This document shows positions 51,263 to 59,915 of a stretch of 64,000 nt of DNA, one piece after another. Under the pieces are notes generated by a model, which was given only the letters and a program-made list of their open reading frames with translations, made no database searches and was not told the DNA's origin. The DNA is from Paracoccus aminophilus JCM 7686 (GTDB taxonomy: Bacteria; Pseudomonadota; Alphaproteobacteria; Rhodobacterales; Rhodobacteraceae). The DNA is taken from positions 310,001-374,000 of the forward strand of contig NC_022049.1 of NCBI RefSeq assembly GCF_000444995.1, written 5' to 3'. Within the stretch, counting starts at the first letter, position 1. Each line of letters begins with the position of its first letter. The position numbers and the translations under genes are program-made.

Positions 51263-52003
51263 TCAGCACATCCCGCCGTTGGCGCGGATCGTCTGTCCGT
51301 TCACCCATGCGCCATCCGGGCCAGCCAGGAAGGAGACGACGCGCGCAATATCCTCGGGCTGGCCAAGCCGTTCGAGCGGGTTCATCTTGGCCATCTGCTC
51401 GATGAGCTCGGGGCTCTTGCCCTCAAGGAAGAGTTCGGTCGCGACCGGCCCCGGCGCAACGGCGTTGACGCTGATGCCACGACCGCGCATCTCTTGTGCA
51501 AGAACCTGCGTCAGCCCCTCGACCGCGGCCTTGGTGGCGATATAGGGGCCATAGCCCGGCAGGCGCACGCCGATGACGCTTGATGAGAAGTTGATGATCC
51601 GGCCGCCATTGCCCAGACGCTTCGCCGCTTCGCGGCACATATTGAACGTGCCCTTGAGGTTGATCGCAATGATCTGATCGAAGGTCTTGTCGTCATATTC
51701 AGCGATTTTGGCGAGCTTGAGGACGCCTGCGCAATTGATCGCGACATCGACGCGACCAAAGGCGGCTTCGGTCGCCTCAAACATCGCGATGACCGCCGCG
51801 GGGTCGGCGACATCGGCCTGAACCGCGATGGCATCGCCGCCGACTGCGCGGATCTTTTCGACAACCTCCTGCGCCGGGCCCGCACTTCCGGCATAGTTCA
51901 CGACAATATTGAACCCGTCTTTCGCAAGCTGAAGCGCAATTTCAGCACCGATGCCGCGCGACGAACCGGTTACAATGGCGACCTTCTTCTCTGATTTACT
52001 CAT
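51263..52003 (-). CDS. SDR family oxidoreductase (3-oxoacyl-ACP reductase-like)
   Basis: 246 residues. AIVTGSSRGIGAEIALQLAKDGFNIVVNYAGS; DVAINCAGVLKLAKIAEYD (NAG as CAG); INFSSSVIGVRLPGYGPYIATKAAVEGLTQVLAQEM with the S-Y-K triad; ISVNAVAPGPVATELF; terminal WVNGQTIRANGGMC. Classical SDR. Divergent from the LysR gene at 52118. Confidence 0.93.
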   Translation of the reverse strand: MSKSEKKVAIVTGSSRGIGAEIALQLAKDGFNIVVNYAGSAGPAQEVVEKIRAVGGDAIAVQADVADPAAVIAMFEATEAAFGRVDVAINCAGVLKLAKIAEYDDKTFDQIIAINLKGTFNMCREAAKRLGNGGRIINFSSSVIGVRLPGYGPYIATKAAVEGLTQVLAQEMRGRGISVNAVAPGPVATELFLEGKSPELIEQMAKMNPLERLGQPEDIARVVSFLAGPDGAWVNGQTIRANGGMC

Positions 52004-52117
52004 GTCCGCTCCTGTGGCGTTCCTGCCGATGATCCGGCGATGGGGCTCATTTAGATTGACATTATGTATAATAAAAATGAATTATAGTGATCTAAACCAT
52101 TACAAAAAGTATGCCTC

Positions 52118-53023
52118 ATGTCATTTGACAGCAGACTTCTCTCTGGGATCGGCGTGCTTTCGGCGGTCGTGCAAGCCGGCAGTTTTGCCCGAGCTGGCGA
52201 GGCTCTGGGTCTGACACAACCCGCTGTGAGCCGCGCGGTTGCACGGCTCGAGGACCGGGTTGGCATCCGGATCTTCAATCGCACGGCGCGCGCGATTTCG
52301 CTGACCGACGAAGGCCGACGCTTCTTTGAGGCCGTCGCGCCGCTGCTTGCCGGGATCGAAGAGGCGGCGATTGATGCAGCGGGTTCGAAGGCGCATGTGC
52401 GCGGCAGACTGAGGGTCAACGTCGATGCGACCTTCGCTCATTATATTCTGGCGCCAAAGCTTGCGGAATTTCTCGATCTGCATCCCGATCTCGCGGTAGA
52501 GATCAGCGTCCGCGATCGGATGGGCGATCTTGTCGCTGAAGGCTTTGACCTCGCCGTCCGGTTCGGCCCGATGCTGCCCTCGAATTACAAGGCGCAGCTG
52601 CTTTTGGAAACGCGGGTCTTTACCTGTGCGTCAAAGGCCTATCTCGATCGATATGGCGAGCCGCAGCATCCCAATGATCTCGCAACCGGGCATCACTGCC
52701 TGTTCATCCGCGACCCGGTGACCGGCCGCCCGTTTGAATGGGAGTTTCGTCGTGGGGACGAGATCATTCCGCTAGATGCGACCGGGCGATTGATGGTCAA
52801 CGATTCCGGCTCACTCGTCGGCGCCTGTTTCGGCGGCGCCGGTCTGGCGCAGTTGCTGGAGCTTTACGCAGCCGACATGATTGCCAGCGGAAAGGTCTCG
52901 CTTATCCTGCCCGATTGGACGGATGAGACCTTTCCGCTTTACGCCTACTATCAAAACGCCACCTTCACCTCGGCGAAAGTCCGGGCGTTTCTTGACTTCA
53001 TCGGCAGAATTCTGGCACCTTGA
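52118..53023 (+). CDS. LysR family regulator
   Basis: 301 residues. LLSGIGVLSAVVQAGSFARAGEALGLTQPAVSRAVARLEDRVGIRIFNRTARAISLTDEGRRFFEAVAP is the HTH; LAVEISVRDRMGDLVAEGFDLAVRFG is typical of the CrgA/AaeR-type branch. The intergenic region to the divergent SDR is AT-rich (ATTGACATTATGTATAATAA at about 52056), supplying promoters for both. Confidence 0.92.
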   Translation: MSFDSRLLSGIGVLSAVVQAGSFARAGEALGLTQPAVSRAVARLEDRVGIRIFNRTARAISLTDEGRRFFEAVAPLLAGIEEAAIDAAGSKAHVRGRLRVNVDATFAHYILAPKLAEFLDLHPDLAVEISVRDRMGDLVAEGFDLAVRFGPMLPSNYKAQLLLETRVFTCASKAYLDRYGEPQHPNDLATGHHCLFIRDPVTGRPFEWEFRRGDEIIPLDATGRLMVNDSGSLVGACFGGAGLAQLLELYAADMIASGKVSLILPDWTDETFPLYAYYQNATFTSAKVRAFLDFIGRILAP

Positions 53024-53674
53024 GACCAAGTCGAGGGGCTGGGCCCGGCGGCTCCATCCGGCAAAATCCAGCACGGCCCGGATGCGACTGCCCAATCACG
53101 CGGCCCGAGCATCTTGCAGACATTTAGCCTTCAGGAATCCGCAAAGGGCTCCGGCACGTCTTTAGATGGTCCGCCCGGCCAAGGACCGCTATCCGCTGCA
53201 CCGTCACCCAACAATTGCCATCGCTGAATGCGGTAACCTCCGCATCGCAGCCGGGCCCAATCACGCGGCCAGCTGGGGAAGGAATGCGAATTTGGAGACC
53301 AAAGCGGGCAGTCGATCTTGACGGCAGTTGTGTGAAATACATGAGGCAAAGCTGATGTGGCGGTTTCCCGATCGACCATATCGGGTGATCAGCACAACGC
53401 CTGACGACCCCGAGGACCTCGGCAGCTACCAGATCACGTTCCGGCAAAAGAAGTGGGAAGCGACTGGCGGCTCAGGACTCCGAAACGTCGGTCTTTTGCC
53501 CGGACCACCCGCTGTGCCGAAAAACCGCAATTCGGACCGCCGCCATCGCAGGTTATACCGTTGGAGCGCTGCAATCGCGACATGATCCGCACCGAAAAAT
53601 CCCAAATCTTCTCTGCGGCTGCTCATCGCGGGTGTCAGTCGTCGTGTGGCAGCAACAGGAAGAATTTAGCCCAG
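53024..53674. other. 651-base gap with no supported gene
   Basis: Between the LysR gene and the convergent SDR gene. The longest reading frames (e.g. 53328-53585, containing WRFPDRPYRVISTTPDDPEDLG) show no family I know, no good ribosome site, and weak codon bias. Best described as decayed or non-coding DNA. Confidence 0.55.
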
Positions 53675-54424
53675 TTACTTCACGGCGGAATTGCCACCAT
53701 CGGCGAAGAGAGCAGAGCCCGCGACAAAGCTCGACATGGGGCTGGCGAGGAAGAGCGCCGCTCGCGCGATTTCCTCAGGCTGTGCAATGCGCTTCATCGC
53801 ATGCAAGCTGGCGGCCCATTCTTTCTGCGCCTCGTCTCCTGCCATAGCGGTATCCGTTCCACCGGGCAAAAGAGCATTCGCGCGGATGCCTTCGGCCGCA
53901 TAATCAGCGGTAATGCCTTTCACCAGCCCCATCAGTCCGGCTTTGGCCGTCCCGTAAACCGCCATTCCCGGAAGCCCGACGCTCGTGCCGACGAAGCTCG
54001 ATGAAAAGATGATGGAGCCACCGCCGCGTTGGAGCATGGCGGGAATCTGCGCGCGACTTCCAAGGAAAGCGGAGGTCAGGGTTGTTGAGATCGTTTCCTG
54101 CCACTCCTCAAGATCGACATTCGCAAGCGGTTTTATCGGTCCGACCATCGCTGCATTGTTGAATGCGATGTCCAAGCCACCAAACGCTTCAACGGCAGTT
54201 GCGACCAGCTCCTGATGTGTGTCTGGTCTGCCGACATCACCGACCACCGTTCGAACGCGTCCGCCATTCGCACGAACCAAATCGGCCACGTCCTCCAATG
54301 TGCGCGCATTTCTGGCATTCAAGACCAGCGCGGCACCTTCGGCGCTAAAGAGCAAAGCAGCAGCCCGACCTATTCCGGACGACGCGCCGGTAATGATCGC
54401 GACCTTATCTTGCAACATTCCCAT
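53675..54424 (-). CDS. SDR family oxidoreductase
   Basis: 249 residues. AIITGASSGIGRAAALLFSAEGAALVLNARN; DIAFNNAAMVGPIKPLANVDLEEWQ; IIFSSSFVGTSVGLPGMAVYGTAKAGLMGLVKGITADYAAEGIRANALLPGGTDTAM with the triad S, Y and K; FVAGSALFADGGNSAVK end. ATG 54424 follows AAGGAGATCG. Classical SDR; substrate unknown. Its 5' region (54425-54730) has no other gene. Confidence 0.93.
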   Translation of the reverse strand: MGMLQDKVAIITGASSGIGRAAALLFSAEGAALVLNARNARTLEDVADLVRANGGRVRTVVGDVGRPDTHQELVATAVEAFGGLDIAFNNAAMVGPIKPLANVDLEEWQETISTTLTSAFLGSRAQIPAMLQRGGGSIIFSSSFVGTSVGLPGMAVYGTAKAGLMGLVKGITADYAAEGIRANALLPGGTDTAMAGDEAQKEWAASLHAMKRIAQPEEIARAALFLASPMSSFVAGSALFADGGNSAVK

Positions 54425-54736
54425 GATCGATCTCCTTGTGGAAGGTCGACACATAGGAGGCGACGATACTTCGACGCACTCTGTTTCTTGCTCTTAAATT
54501 CTTCTCGAGCTGCTACCGATTTCGTGGTCAGCGGGTAAGCGCGCATAGTGCGAGTTTCCGTGCTCCATGGGGCTGATGCAGCCCAGCCGGACCATGCCAG
54601 TGGAGAAGGCTCCCAGTCCGCCGCTAGATCAGCAGTCCGCAAAAGCCGCCCTTCCACCGAAAAAGCGGGTGGAACCCGCTCGACATGGTAGCGACGCCTG
54701 ACGAAGCCCCGTTGATCTCAAAGCCCCCCCATGAGA

Positions 54737-54751
54737 GTATACAGCGTATAC
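54737..54751. promoter_or_regulatory. GTATAC palindromic operator
   Basis: GTATAC-AGC-GTATAC, perfect inverted repeat, 15 bases ahead of the reductase start. Very probably the autoregulatory site of the TetR protein encoded downstream. Confidence 0.8.
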
Positions 54752-54766
54752 CATGAGGAGAATACC

Positions 54767-55303
54767 GTGACCACAGCGCATGTCTTTATCGCAGCCAGCC
54801 TTGATGGCTTCATTGCAACGCGCGATGGGGACGTAAGCTGGCTGACTCCAAACGGTGCCGAAAATGAAGATCACGGCTACGACAGCTTCTATGGCAGCGT
54901 GGACGGCATCATCATGGGTCGCGGCACCTGGGAGGTTGTCTCAAACTTTGATCCATGGCCGTTCGACAAGCCAGTCATCGTGCTGTCTGGCTCGCTGACG
55001 CAAGAGGATGTTCCCGCCGCGCAGCAAAAGACTGTCCGCATCTGGAACACGTCACTTCCCGAGACCATGAGGAAGGTTTCGGCGGAGGGCTGGTCGAGAG
55101 CCTATATCGATGGTGGCAAGCTCATCCAATCCGCATTGGCCGAGGGGTTGGTCCAGGACATGATCCTGACAAGGATACCGGTTTTACTGGGCTCCGGCCT
55201 GCCGCTTTTCGGCAGTCTTCCAAAAGCAATCCCCTTGAAACACTTGCGCAGCGAAAGCTTCCCCTCGGGGCTTGTGCAATCCCACTATCAGATTGCGCCA
55301 TGA
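54767..55303 (+). CDS. Dihydrofolate reductase family protein (RibD C-terminal type)
   Basis: 178 residues. VFIAASLDGFIATRDGDVSWL, VDGIIMGRGTWEVVSNFDPWPFDKPVIVLSGSLTQEDV, WSRAYIDGGKLIQSALAEGLVQDMILTRIPVLLGSGLPLFG are the RibD_C/YyaP-like hallmarks. GTG 54767 is chosen: GAGGAG lies 6-8 bases upstream, and the earlier frame start lies inside the operator. NADPH-dependent reductase of unknown substrate; ATGA overlap with the TetR gene. Confidence 0.9.
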   Translation: MTTAHVFIAASLDGFIATRDGDVSWLTPNGAENEDHGYDSFYGSVDGIIMGRGTWEVVSNFDPWPFDKPVIVLSGSLTQEDVPAAQQKTVRIWNTSLPETMRKVSAEGWSRAYIDGGKLIQSALAEGLVQDMILTRIPVLLGSGLPLFGSLPKAIPLKHLRSESFPSGLVQSHYQIAP

Positions 55304-55854
55304 GCGATGCGGGTGAGGCAAAAACCAAGCGCCTTAACAGACAGAGGATCCTTGAGGCGGCACGCGATCTCATCGAGGCGCAAGGGGCGCAGAGCTTCAG
55401 CATGCGCAGTCTCTCAAAGGCCTTAGAGGTAAGCCCGATGGCGCTATATCGCCACACAGGAGATCGCTCGACCCTTTTGGGCCTGGTGCTGGATCTGATC
55501 CTGATCGAGCATGAACATAGAGCGGGCATCGGGTTGTCCGATCATGACTTCGATAAATTTATCCATTTCTACGGGGATTTGGTGACGCATAACCCACAGG
55601 TCTTCATTACGTTCATCAGCGAGCCCGACGCCAAGAGTGCTGAGGCCGAGAAGCTATCGCAGCAGATGCTGGAGGCATTGCTCAGGCTCGGGTACAGTGC
55701 AGACGAGGCCGTGCTGATGCGGGATATCGTCGTTGACCATGCTCATGGATACCTTCTGGCAAGTGTTGCACAAAAGGATCCGTCGGCGCTCCGGGATCTA
55801 CGTGCAGGCTATGCTGTGGCGAGTCGATTGTTGATCGACAGGCTTATGACTTGA
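55300..55854 (+). CDS. TetR family regulator
   Basis: 184 residues. KTKRLNRQRILEAARDLIEAQGAQSFSMRSLSKALEVSPMALYRHTGDRSTLLGLVLDL is the HTH (PMALYRH is the recognition end). Overlaps the reductase gene by ATGA. Likely represses its own operon through GTATAC-AGC-GTATAC. Confidence 0.9.
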   Translation: MSDAGEAKTKRLNRQRILEAARDLIEAQGAQSFSMRSLSKALEVSPMALYRHTGDRSTLLGLVLDLILIEHEHRAGIGLSDHDFDKFIHFYGDLVTHNPQVFITFISEPDAKSAEAEKLSQQMLEALLRLGYSADEAVLMRDIVVDHAHGYLLASVAQKDPSALRDLRAGYAVASRLLIDRLMT

Positions 55855-56330
55855 CCATGGAGGACCGTAATGGGCGCGGACCGTCGATCTTTCGCGCTTG
55901 AGCCGGCCGGAATGCAGACGAAGTTGCCGGTCGCAGGTGCAGCATGGAAAGCCGCTAGCGCTAGCGCCCAATCGCCCAACAGGGCGGGACGCGGCCTGAC
56001 GGCGGCTCGGAGTGACAATCGCCGCGAAATGACAAACCGGACAGTCGACCGCTGGCGTAGCGGCCGAATTGCCACTTGACGGTTCGATCACTCCGAGCCC
56101 AAAGCGGACCTTCGATCTTTATGGAGACGCTCGCCCAAGTGGCCATTCGTGCGCCACGTAGCACTCGAGCGCATACTGCTTCGCGTCGGGCCAAGGATGA
56201 AGGCGGCATTTAGGTTTCAGGGGTGATCGCTCGATTGCGTCTATGCCGCAAAAGCCCTAGCATGAAGTTAATAGTGCAAATACCGGATGGCACGAATTTC
56301 TAAATTTGGGTTATGTAGATTTTCTTAGGT
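55855..56330. other. 476-base gap with no supported gene
   Basis: GC-rich first half with no convincing coding frame; the last 100 bases turn AT-rich (AAATTTGGGTTATGTAGATTTTCTTAGG) and may carry the promoter of the adaptor-effector-immunity module. TATGTAGAT at about 56312 is a possible -10. Confidence 0.5.
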
Positions 56331-57518
56331 ATTTTTAGAGTTTACCTTCCCGACGGCTCAGCCCGTCGGATTGTCGGCGGGATACGCACCGATGAGCTTG
56401 CTGCAGCAGAGCTCGCCCTTAAGGCTAGACTTCGTGAACACGGCATTACCTCTGTCGAAACAGAGGCTTTTTTTGCCGAGGCTGAGTGGATCCGCAGCTA
56501 TCCAACTGATCCTCATGCCAAACGCATGTCCGCGGTCTTGCAAGCGCAAGGGGAGATCAGTTTTCTGCATTACAGTCTCCTCCTTCCTGCGCGCCTTCGA
56601 TCTGGGCCCGTAGAAGAGAGGAACGTGCAGATATCTCAGACCTTCGAACTCACGTCCAATCCCGACGGACCTCCGGAATCACTGGAATGGCTGTTCGACG
56701 GCTCCCACGGCAGGAATTGCTTTGCCGTCTTGGACGCGGCCTCGCTCCCCAACCTACCCGAGCTGCTTTCCGTTTCGGATCAGCAGTTTGATTGTCTCTT
56801 TAGAGGCAAGGCGCGCAGCGATCTGGCAAATGTCGCGCCTTGGATCCTGCGTCTGGACCCCACTTCGCGCTTTACACAACGGCTGTGGATACAAGGTACC
56901 GCCCCTTGGCAGCTGGGCGGCAAGTTTCGAGGACTACTGCTCAGTAGCGACGATAGCATAGGTCAGGTCACACAGCATTTTCGTCGATTGACGCGCATAC
57001 GACGCGCAGATGCGGACGAATGGATGTTCTTTCGCTTCTACAATCCCCACACGATTGCCGCAATCGCGCCACATCTGACGCGACAAGAGGCAGCCTCAAT
57101 ACTGGGCAGCTATGTGATTGCCGGAGTGGATGGGCTTGCGTCAGCGACATTCCGTGCCAAGGAGGCGGAAGGCCCGGCGCGAATATCGCCCCAGCCGTTC
57201 CTCCTGCGAAATGAGCATATCCGTGCGATGGCCGAATATGAAGGGCAACGGTTTTCTCGCCTGCTGGAAGAGGATGTCCGCGGAGAGCGGCCTGATTTGT
57301 CGGCGGACATGATCGAGCGACTTGTAACCAGCGGCTTGGATCTGTGCGCGAATGTGGGGCTGCAACAAAAAGATTCGATTGCGGGCTATGTGCTGCTGTC
57401 CGCCTATCTGGGCGCAGATTTCCCCCTTCGGCATCCGCCGCTGGCATCGATCGTCGATCCGCTGCGCCCTGAAAGAGAGCGCAAGACGTTAATTCACGCC
57501 CGGCTGAAAGGTATTTGA
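56331..57518 (+). CDS. DUF4123 domain-containing T6SS effector adaptor
   Basis: Adaptor that in T6SS loads an effector onto VgrG. DUF4123 core about residues 95-250: CFAVLDAASLPNLPELLSVSDQQFDCLFRGKARSDLANVAPWILRLDPTSRFTQRLW, then LLLSSDDSIGQVTQHFRRLTRIRRADADEWMFFRFYNPHTIAAIAPHL. The frame is open with good codon use back to 56319, encoding FRVYLPDGSARRIVGGIRTDELAAAELALKARLREHGI; the only initiator-like codon there is ATT 56331. The first ATG (56526) would lose this part. Overlap/spacing: the effector starts 2 bases after the stop. No vgrG or structural T6SS gene is in view. Confidence 0.8.
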   Translation: MFRVYLPDGSARRIVGGIRTDELAAAELALKARLREHGITSVETEAFFAEAEWIRSYPTDPHAKRMSAVLQAQGEISFLHYSLLLPARLRSGPVEERNVQISQTFELTSNPDGPPESLEWLFDGSHGRNCFAVLDAASLPNLPELLSVSDQQFDCLFRGKARSDLANVAPWILRLDPTSRFTQRLWIQGTAPWQLGGKFRGLLLSSDDSIGQVTQHFRRLTRIRRADADEWMFFRFYNPHTIAAIAPHLTRQEAASILGSYVIAGVDGLASATFRAKEAEGPARISPQPFLLRNEHIRAMAEYEGQRFSRLLEEDVRGERPDLSADMIERLVTSGLDLCANVGLQQKDSIAGYVLLSAYLGADFPLRHPPLASIVDPLRPERERKTLIHARLKGI

Positions 57519-57520
57519 AC

Positions 57521-58960
57521 ATGCAGGATTTGATCCCGCGACGCGATGCGTCGTCAAAAATGGACGCGTACAGGGCTCAACCTGCAAATACGGCGACCCT
57601 GCCTTGCCAGCAGGGCAATCGACTGTGGCTGGAGAACATGACCGCTCGCTCGTTGTCCGTTGCTGTCACAGTCGGCGGGGCGACAAGCGCGGTCTTGCCG
57701 GAAACCGCCGCGGCGCCCACCATGCTCCCGAATACCGTCCCCGGCAGTTCTGGGCCGATCAACCTTTCGATCAACGGCTCTGACACGCGTGTGTTTCAAA
57801 AGGTCGACCCGAGGCTTCTGGCACGGGCAGAGGATGTCACGCTCGGCATCATCGTGGGTTCGCCCCGTCAAGGCCCCCGACCAATGGACGAAAGCCGGGG
57901 CATTCCGGTGATGTCCGACGGAAACGAGGCTGATCTGTCGCTCTTTCTGTCCGATGGCATGTCCGAGTGGAACACCGATATCGACATGGTCATGATCTGC
58001 CTTGCCGCCGAGGGGCCAGGAGCCATCACCGCCGAGGGCATCCAGCAAGTTGACAACCTGACCGAGACCCAACTCGGTTGGCTCTCAAGCTCGCTTGCGC
58101 AGAACACGGTCTCTGGCGTCGCGAACGAAGGCGGAAATATCGCGCTCTTTGCCCGAGAGGTCAGCCAAAGCAGTCGTGGGCAGGTCATCGCCGCGCTGAA
58201 AGAGGTGATCTGGCAGGGACGGTTCCACGTCAAACCCATTGCCTCTTGGGGCGGAAAAATGGCCATCATCTTTAAGGGCGCGCACAGGTCGCGGTCGTTC
58301 CTGACAGCTATCTCTTACGGTCTGAACAATGGGAAAATGACCTATATCTCGAGCTATGCCGAGGTGGCCGCGCCCGGCGTTTCGATTGCAGGCAGAGCCG
58401 CTGCAGCAGCAAGTGCCGCGTCGAAAGGAAATTTCATCGGCTTTGCTATCGCGGCGGCCTTTGACGTCAATGATTTCATCACGACCGAAGATCCCGAGCA
58501 AAACTGGAGCGGCCTTCTGGGCGCTTTGGGCGTCACTTTCGTCAAAGTCTGGATCGCGGGCTTTGTGGGCATCCTCGCGGGGGTCGTTGTCATCGGTATC
58601 GCGGCGGCTGCGCCGGTCGCTCTGGTGGTCGGCATCGGCTTGAGCGTCTCGATTTTTGTTGGCTATAAGCTCGATCAATTGGACAATTGGCTGGGGGTGA
58701 AGGACAAGGCAAAGAAGATTGGAAATGCTTTTGCCGGGGCGGCCAGTCGCGGCCTGAGAGCCGTCAGCGCCTTCGTCCAGAAAATCGTGACCAGCGGCAA
58801 GGGCATCGTCGACGGTTGGTTCGACGAATTCCAGAAAAAGCTGCAGCGCAGTGATCCGACCGGATGGTGCGCGCTGTTTTGTTCCAATCCGATCGATCTG
58901 GTCAACGCCTGGCACCGCATGTTTGGTGCGCCTGGCGGCATTCAAGTACCGGGACGCTAG
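57521..58960 (+). CDS. Putative T6SS membrane-active effector
   Basis: 479 residues. N-terminal about 150 residues: Pro/Ala-rich loader-like segment and a LSLFLSDGMSEWNTDIDMVMICL patch. Mid: GRFHVKPIASWGGKMAIIFKGAHRSRSFLTAISYGLNNGKMTYISSY. Then a small-residue hydrophobic cluster (FIGFAIAAAFDVNDF at about 305-320) and a Gly/Ala/Val-rich helical pair (about 338-383: VWIAGFVGILAGVVVIGIAAAAPVALVVGIGLSVSIFVG), like glycine-zipper membrane toxins linked to T6SS. C-terminal basic/hydrophilic tail. It has no signal peptide, which suits T6SS delivery. Flanked by adaptor and polytopic membrane protein; no known catalytic motif. Function is inferred from architecture and context. Confidence 0.65.
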   Translation: MQDLIPRRDASSKMDAYRAQPANTATLPCQQGNRLWLENMTARSLSVAVTVGGATSAVLPETAAAPTMLPNTVPGSSGPINLSINGSDTRVFQKVDPRLLARAEDVTLGIIVGSPRQGPRPMDESRGIPVMSDGNEADLSLFLSDGMSEWNTDIDMVMICLAAEGPGAITAEGIQQVDNLTETQLGWLSSSLAQNTVSGVANEGGNIALFAREVSQSSRGQVIAALKEVIWQGRFHVKPIASWGGKMAIIFKGAHRSRSFLTAISYGLNNGKMTYISSYAEVAAPGVSIAGRAAAAASAASKGNFIGFAIAAAFDVNDFITTEDPEQNWSGLLGALGVTFVKVWIAGFVGILAGVVVIGIAAAAPVALVVGIGLSVSIFVGYKLDQLDNWLGVKDKAKKIGNAFAGAASRGLRAVSAFVQKIVTSGKGIVDGWFDEFQKKLQRSDPTGWCALFCSNPIDLVNAWHRMFGAPGGIQVPGR

Positions 58961-58962
58961 GC

Positions 58963-59748
58963 ATGGCTTCCAAGACAGAGATCACACCGCTCGCAGAGCG
59001 CACCAGTATGCTGCGTTTCGCAGGATGGATCCTACTTGGGATCCCGATGATCATCTCATCCTTTGCCTATGCTGCGGAGACGACGCGAGGCTTGGTGATT
59101 GGACTGCTGTTCCTGGTGCCTCTGATCGTCTTCGTGTCGCTGTTTCTGAAACTGCGCGATCCGGCGCAGTATCGTCCATCCTTGACCGCCGGACTGGCGC
59201 TTGCCAGCATTGTGCTAAGCGGCTTGGCATTCATCCTGCTGCCGATGGCGTTTTTAGCGCCCTCTGACCCGCCGTTCTGGCGATTGTTCCTCCTACAAAC
59301 GACGCTGCTCGGTGTGGGCTTTCTGTCAGGCCTGATCAAGCATGACGCCAAGGCTTTGGAAAGGAACCAGCGCTCCCGCCACAAAATCGAGCCGGGAGCT
59401 GTGTTGATCAAGAAAAGGCCGAGCGAGATCTATGGTTTCCGAGAGGGGACCGGATCGTTCCTGTTCGATTGGGGCGCTCGAGTGGTCTATGGGTTCTACG
59501 TCACCTTGATCGTGATTGGCGCGTTCTTTGGCGGCGCAACGCCCATCATCCTTCTGCGGCTCATCGGACCACAGCCAAGCTTAGGCCTCGACGCGCACGC
59601 TTCGGGGATAACCCTGATGGGCATGCTCATCCTGCCCTTCTTGGGCTATATCCTGCCCGCCCTGTACAGATCCTGGATGGGGCTAAGGCGGATCGAGCGC
59701 GCAGCCGGACACCCCGGCACCCGGGTCGTTTACTTGTGGGAGTCGTGA
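58963..59748 (+). CDS. Putative polytopic immunity protein
   Basis: 261 residues, about five to six hydrophobic segments (MLRFAGWILLGIPMIISSFAYA; GLVIGLLFLVPLIVFVSLFL; TAGLALASIVLSGLAFILLPMAFLA; WRLFLLQTTLLGVGFLSGLI; VVYGFYVTLIVIGAFFGGATPIILLRLIG; MLILPFLGYILPALYRSW). A central cytoplasmic loop HDAKALERNQRSRHKIEPGAVLIKKRPSEIYGF. Starts 2 bases after the effector stop. An inner-membrane location would match protection against a pore-forming or membrane-disrupting effector. No family recognised. Confidence 0.6.
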   Translation: MASKTEITPLAERTSMLRFAGWILLGIPMIISSFAYAAETTRGLVIGLLFLVPLIVFVSLFLKLRDPAQYRPSLTAGLALASIVLSGLAFILLPMAFLAPSDPPFWRLFLLQTTLLGVGFLSGLIKHDAKALERNQRSRHKIEPGAVLIKKRPSEIYGFREGTGSFLFDWGARVVYGFYVTLIVIGAFFGGATPIILLRLIGPQPSLGLDAHASGITLMGMLILPFLGYILPALYRSWMGLRRIERAAGHPGTRVVYLWES

Positions 59749-59915
59749 GTGGGCCGAAACAGGCGGACCTACAGTATCAGAGCTGACCAAGACATCACCG
59801 CATCATCTTCGAGACGGTCGCGCTCTTGGTCAATATTCTGGTCGCCGATCCGCAGGAAGTTGGCAATCTGGCGCGCCTCGGCGTCTCGTGCATCACTTCG
59901 GCCCCCATCGCCCTG

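Noticed and set aside
53328..53585. Small gene containing WRFPDRPYRVISTTPDD
   Set aside because: No ribosome site, no recognised homologue, weak codon bias; the surrounding gap looks decayed.
55870..56079. A 69-codon frame after the TetR gene
   Set aside because: Composition like non-coding GC-rich DNA; both strands equally open; no motif.
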